Shown: positions 5,727 through 6,627 of the stretch, in pieces
How the letters are laid out: the number at the start of each line of letters is the position of its first letter
Numbering within the stretch: position 1 is the stretch's first letter
Assembly (NCBI GenBank): GCA_027073945.1
Contig: JALTEL010000461.1
Span: 1-6,627 of the forward strand
DNA length: 6,627 bases
Source: Caldifarciminota bacterium
GTDB lineage: Bacteria > WOR-3 > Hydrothermia > UBA1063 > CAJXJZ01
Reading direction: 5' to 3'
Made by a program: the position numbers and the translations under genes
Notes under the pieces: model-generated
Database searches by the model: none
Told to the model about the DNA's origin: nothing
The model's input: only the letters and a program-made list of their open reading frames with translations

Positions 5727-6627
5727 GAGAAGAACAACCACTTGTTACCATAGGAGTTCCATCCTTTAACCATGCAAGGTTTGTAACCGACACATTAAAC
5801 TCGATCAAAAATCAGACCTATAATAATGTAGAGCTTATCATTAATGATGATGGATCAAATGATGGTTCGGATGTAGTTATCCAAAATTGGGTAACAGAAA
5901 ATTCTGATATGAATATCATTTTAAATATATCCGAAACTAACAAAGGGCTTTGTGCGTCACTAAATTATATTTTATCAAAAGCGAAGGGAAAGTACATCGC
6001 ATTTATTGCCTCGGACGATAAATATTTGCCTGATTTTGTTACCAACAGAGTAGCTTATCTTGAAGCGGCAGATGAAAGTGTTGGTTTGTGTTACTCGAAA
6101 ACGTATTTGATAGATGAAAACAGTGCTGAACGCATTGGAGAGGAAGAACGAAAAGTATGGCCCCATGGATGGATATTTGAGGAATTATGTGGATTGTCGA
6201 ATTCTTTTTGTAAACCGCTTACTTCTATGGCAAAACGTGAAGTTTATGAAACCGTTGGATTTTATGATGAATCATTAATGTTTGAAGATATTGATTTCTT
6301 TTTCAAGGTAGCAAAAAAGTATCAGATTCATTTTATTGATGCTGTTGATACGGAGTACAGGATTGTAGAGGGTTCTTTGGGATCTCATCTTGTAAAACCA
6401 AAAGGCTTGGAGTCTTTGTCAAAAATAATGCATAAAAATTTAGGTTTTTCTGATAATGCAGACTATTATCTTGCAAAAAGGCTCCGTAAAATCGGTATTA
6501 AAAAATTGGAATTAGGTATGGATTGCTTTAGAAATGATTTAATTACTTCCAATACTCTATTGAAAGATCCAATTGTCCGTATAATTCTTGTGGCTACAAA
6601 AGTGGGCATTAGTTATAAGTTTATAAA
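5723..6627 (+). CDS. Family 2 glycosyltransferase, 3' end outside the window
   Basis: This GT-A fold enzyme would move a sugar from a nucleotide donor to the growing lipid-linked glycan on the cytoplasmic side of the membrane. The visible 301 codons begin with QPLVTIGVPSFNHARFV (5-21), the classic GT2 opening, followed by the nucleotide-binding IINDDGSNDGS (39-49), the metal-binding Ser97-Asp98-Asp99 in FIASDDKYLP, and Glu188-Asp189 in LMFEDIDFFFKVA, placed as the ED catalytic-base motif. The catalytic domain therefore ends near residue 215; the rest is a C-terminal extension still open at base 6627. The start overlaps the wzx stop (ATGA), with AGGAG at 5713-5717. Its neighbours make it a candidate to handle Fuc3NAc or Qui3NAc, but donor and acceptor cannot be told from sequence. 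It is partial because of the window edge, not because of damage. Confidence 0.9.
   Translation, partial: MREEQPLVTIGVPSFNHARFVTDTLNSIKNQTYNNVELIINDDGSNDGSDVVIQNWVTENSDMNIILNISETNKGLCASLNYILSKAKGKYIAFIASDDKYLPDFVTNRVAYLEAADESVGLCYSKTYLIDENSAERIGEEERKVWPHGWIFEELCGLSNSFCKPLTSMAKREVYETVGFYDESLMFEDIDFFFKVAKKYQIHFIDAVDTEYRIVEGSLGSHLVKPKGLESLSKIMHKNLGFSDNADYYLAKRLRKIGIKKLELGMDCFRNDLITSNTLLKDPIVRIILVATKVGISYKFI

Noticed and set aside
1..6627. CRISPR arrays, tRNA or rRNA genes, insertion-sequence ends.
   Set aside because: No regularly spaced direct repeats, cloverleaf-like segments, conserved rRNA stretches or transposase-like proteins were seen.

Overview
The window looks like part of a surface-polysaccharide (O-antigen, capsule or S-layer glycan) cluster from a Gram-negative bacterium. 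The moderately AT-rich composition and the look of the RmlA, RmlB and Wzx proteins suggest a Campylobacterota organism such as Sulfurovum or Sulfurimonas. That placement is an impression from protein style, not a search result.

Layout: positions 1-117 are the 3' end of a HepT-type (HEPN/DUF86) toxin gene. Positions 118-262 hold no intact gene, but about 152-262 reads as the decayed C-terminus of a nucleotide-sugar epimerase that ends directly against the next start codon. From 263 on, seven genes lie on the + strand: rmlA, rmlB, an FdtA/QdtA-type 3,4-ketoisomerase, a hexapeptide-repeat N-acetyltransferase, an FdtB/QdtB-type aminotransferase, a Wzx-type flippase and a family 2 glycosyltransferase that runs off the window. 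The first five are joined by stop/start overlaps of 1 to 11 nt, and wzx and the glycosyltransferase share an ATGA overlap. The only real gap is 67 nt before wzx, and it holds a two-part inverted repeat.

Together the genes describe a short pathway. Glucose-1-phosphate becomes dTDP-glucose (RmlA), then dTDP-4-keto-6-deoxyglucose (RmlB), then the 3-keto isomer (FdtA/QdtA type), then a 3-amino-3,6-dideoxyhexose (aminotransferase), then its N-acetyl form. The product would be dTDP-Fuc3NAc or dTDP-Qui3NAc, and the C4 configuration cannot be read with confidence from sequence. The glycosyltransferase and flippase would use and export the resulting glycan. No rmlC or rmlD is present, so rhamnose synthesis is not supported here.

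The most unusual feature is inside rmlB. Two 27-nt palindromic elements of one family are embedded in the open reading frame (1513-1539 and 2002-2028), in the same reading phase, encoding RHSGLDPES and RHPELVSGS. They differ at 8 positions, and six of these form three compensatory base-pair changes in an 8-bp stem around a CTTG(A/T) loop. This resembles the Rickettsia palindromic elements that insert in frame into protein genes.
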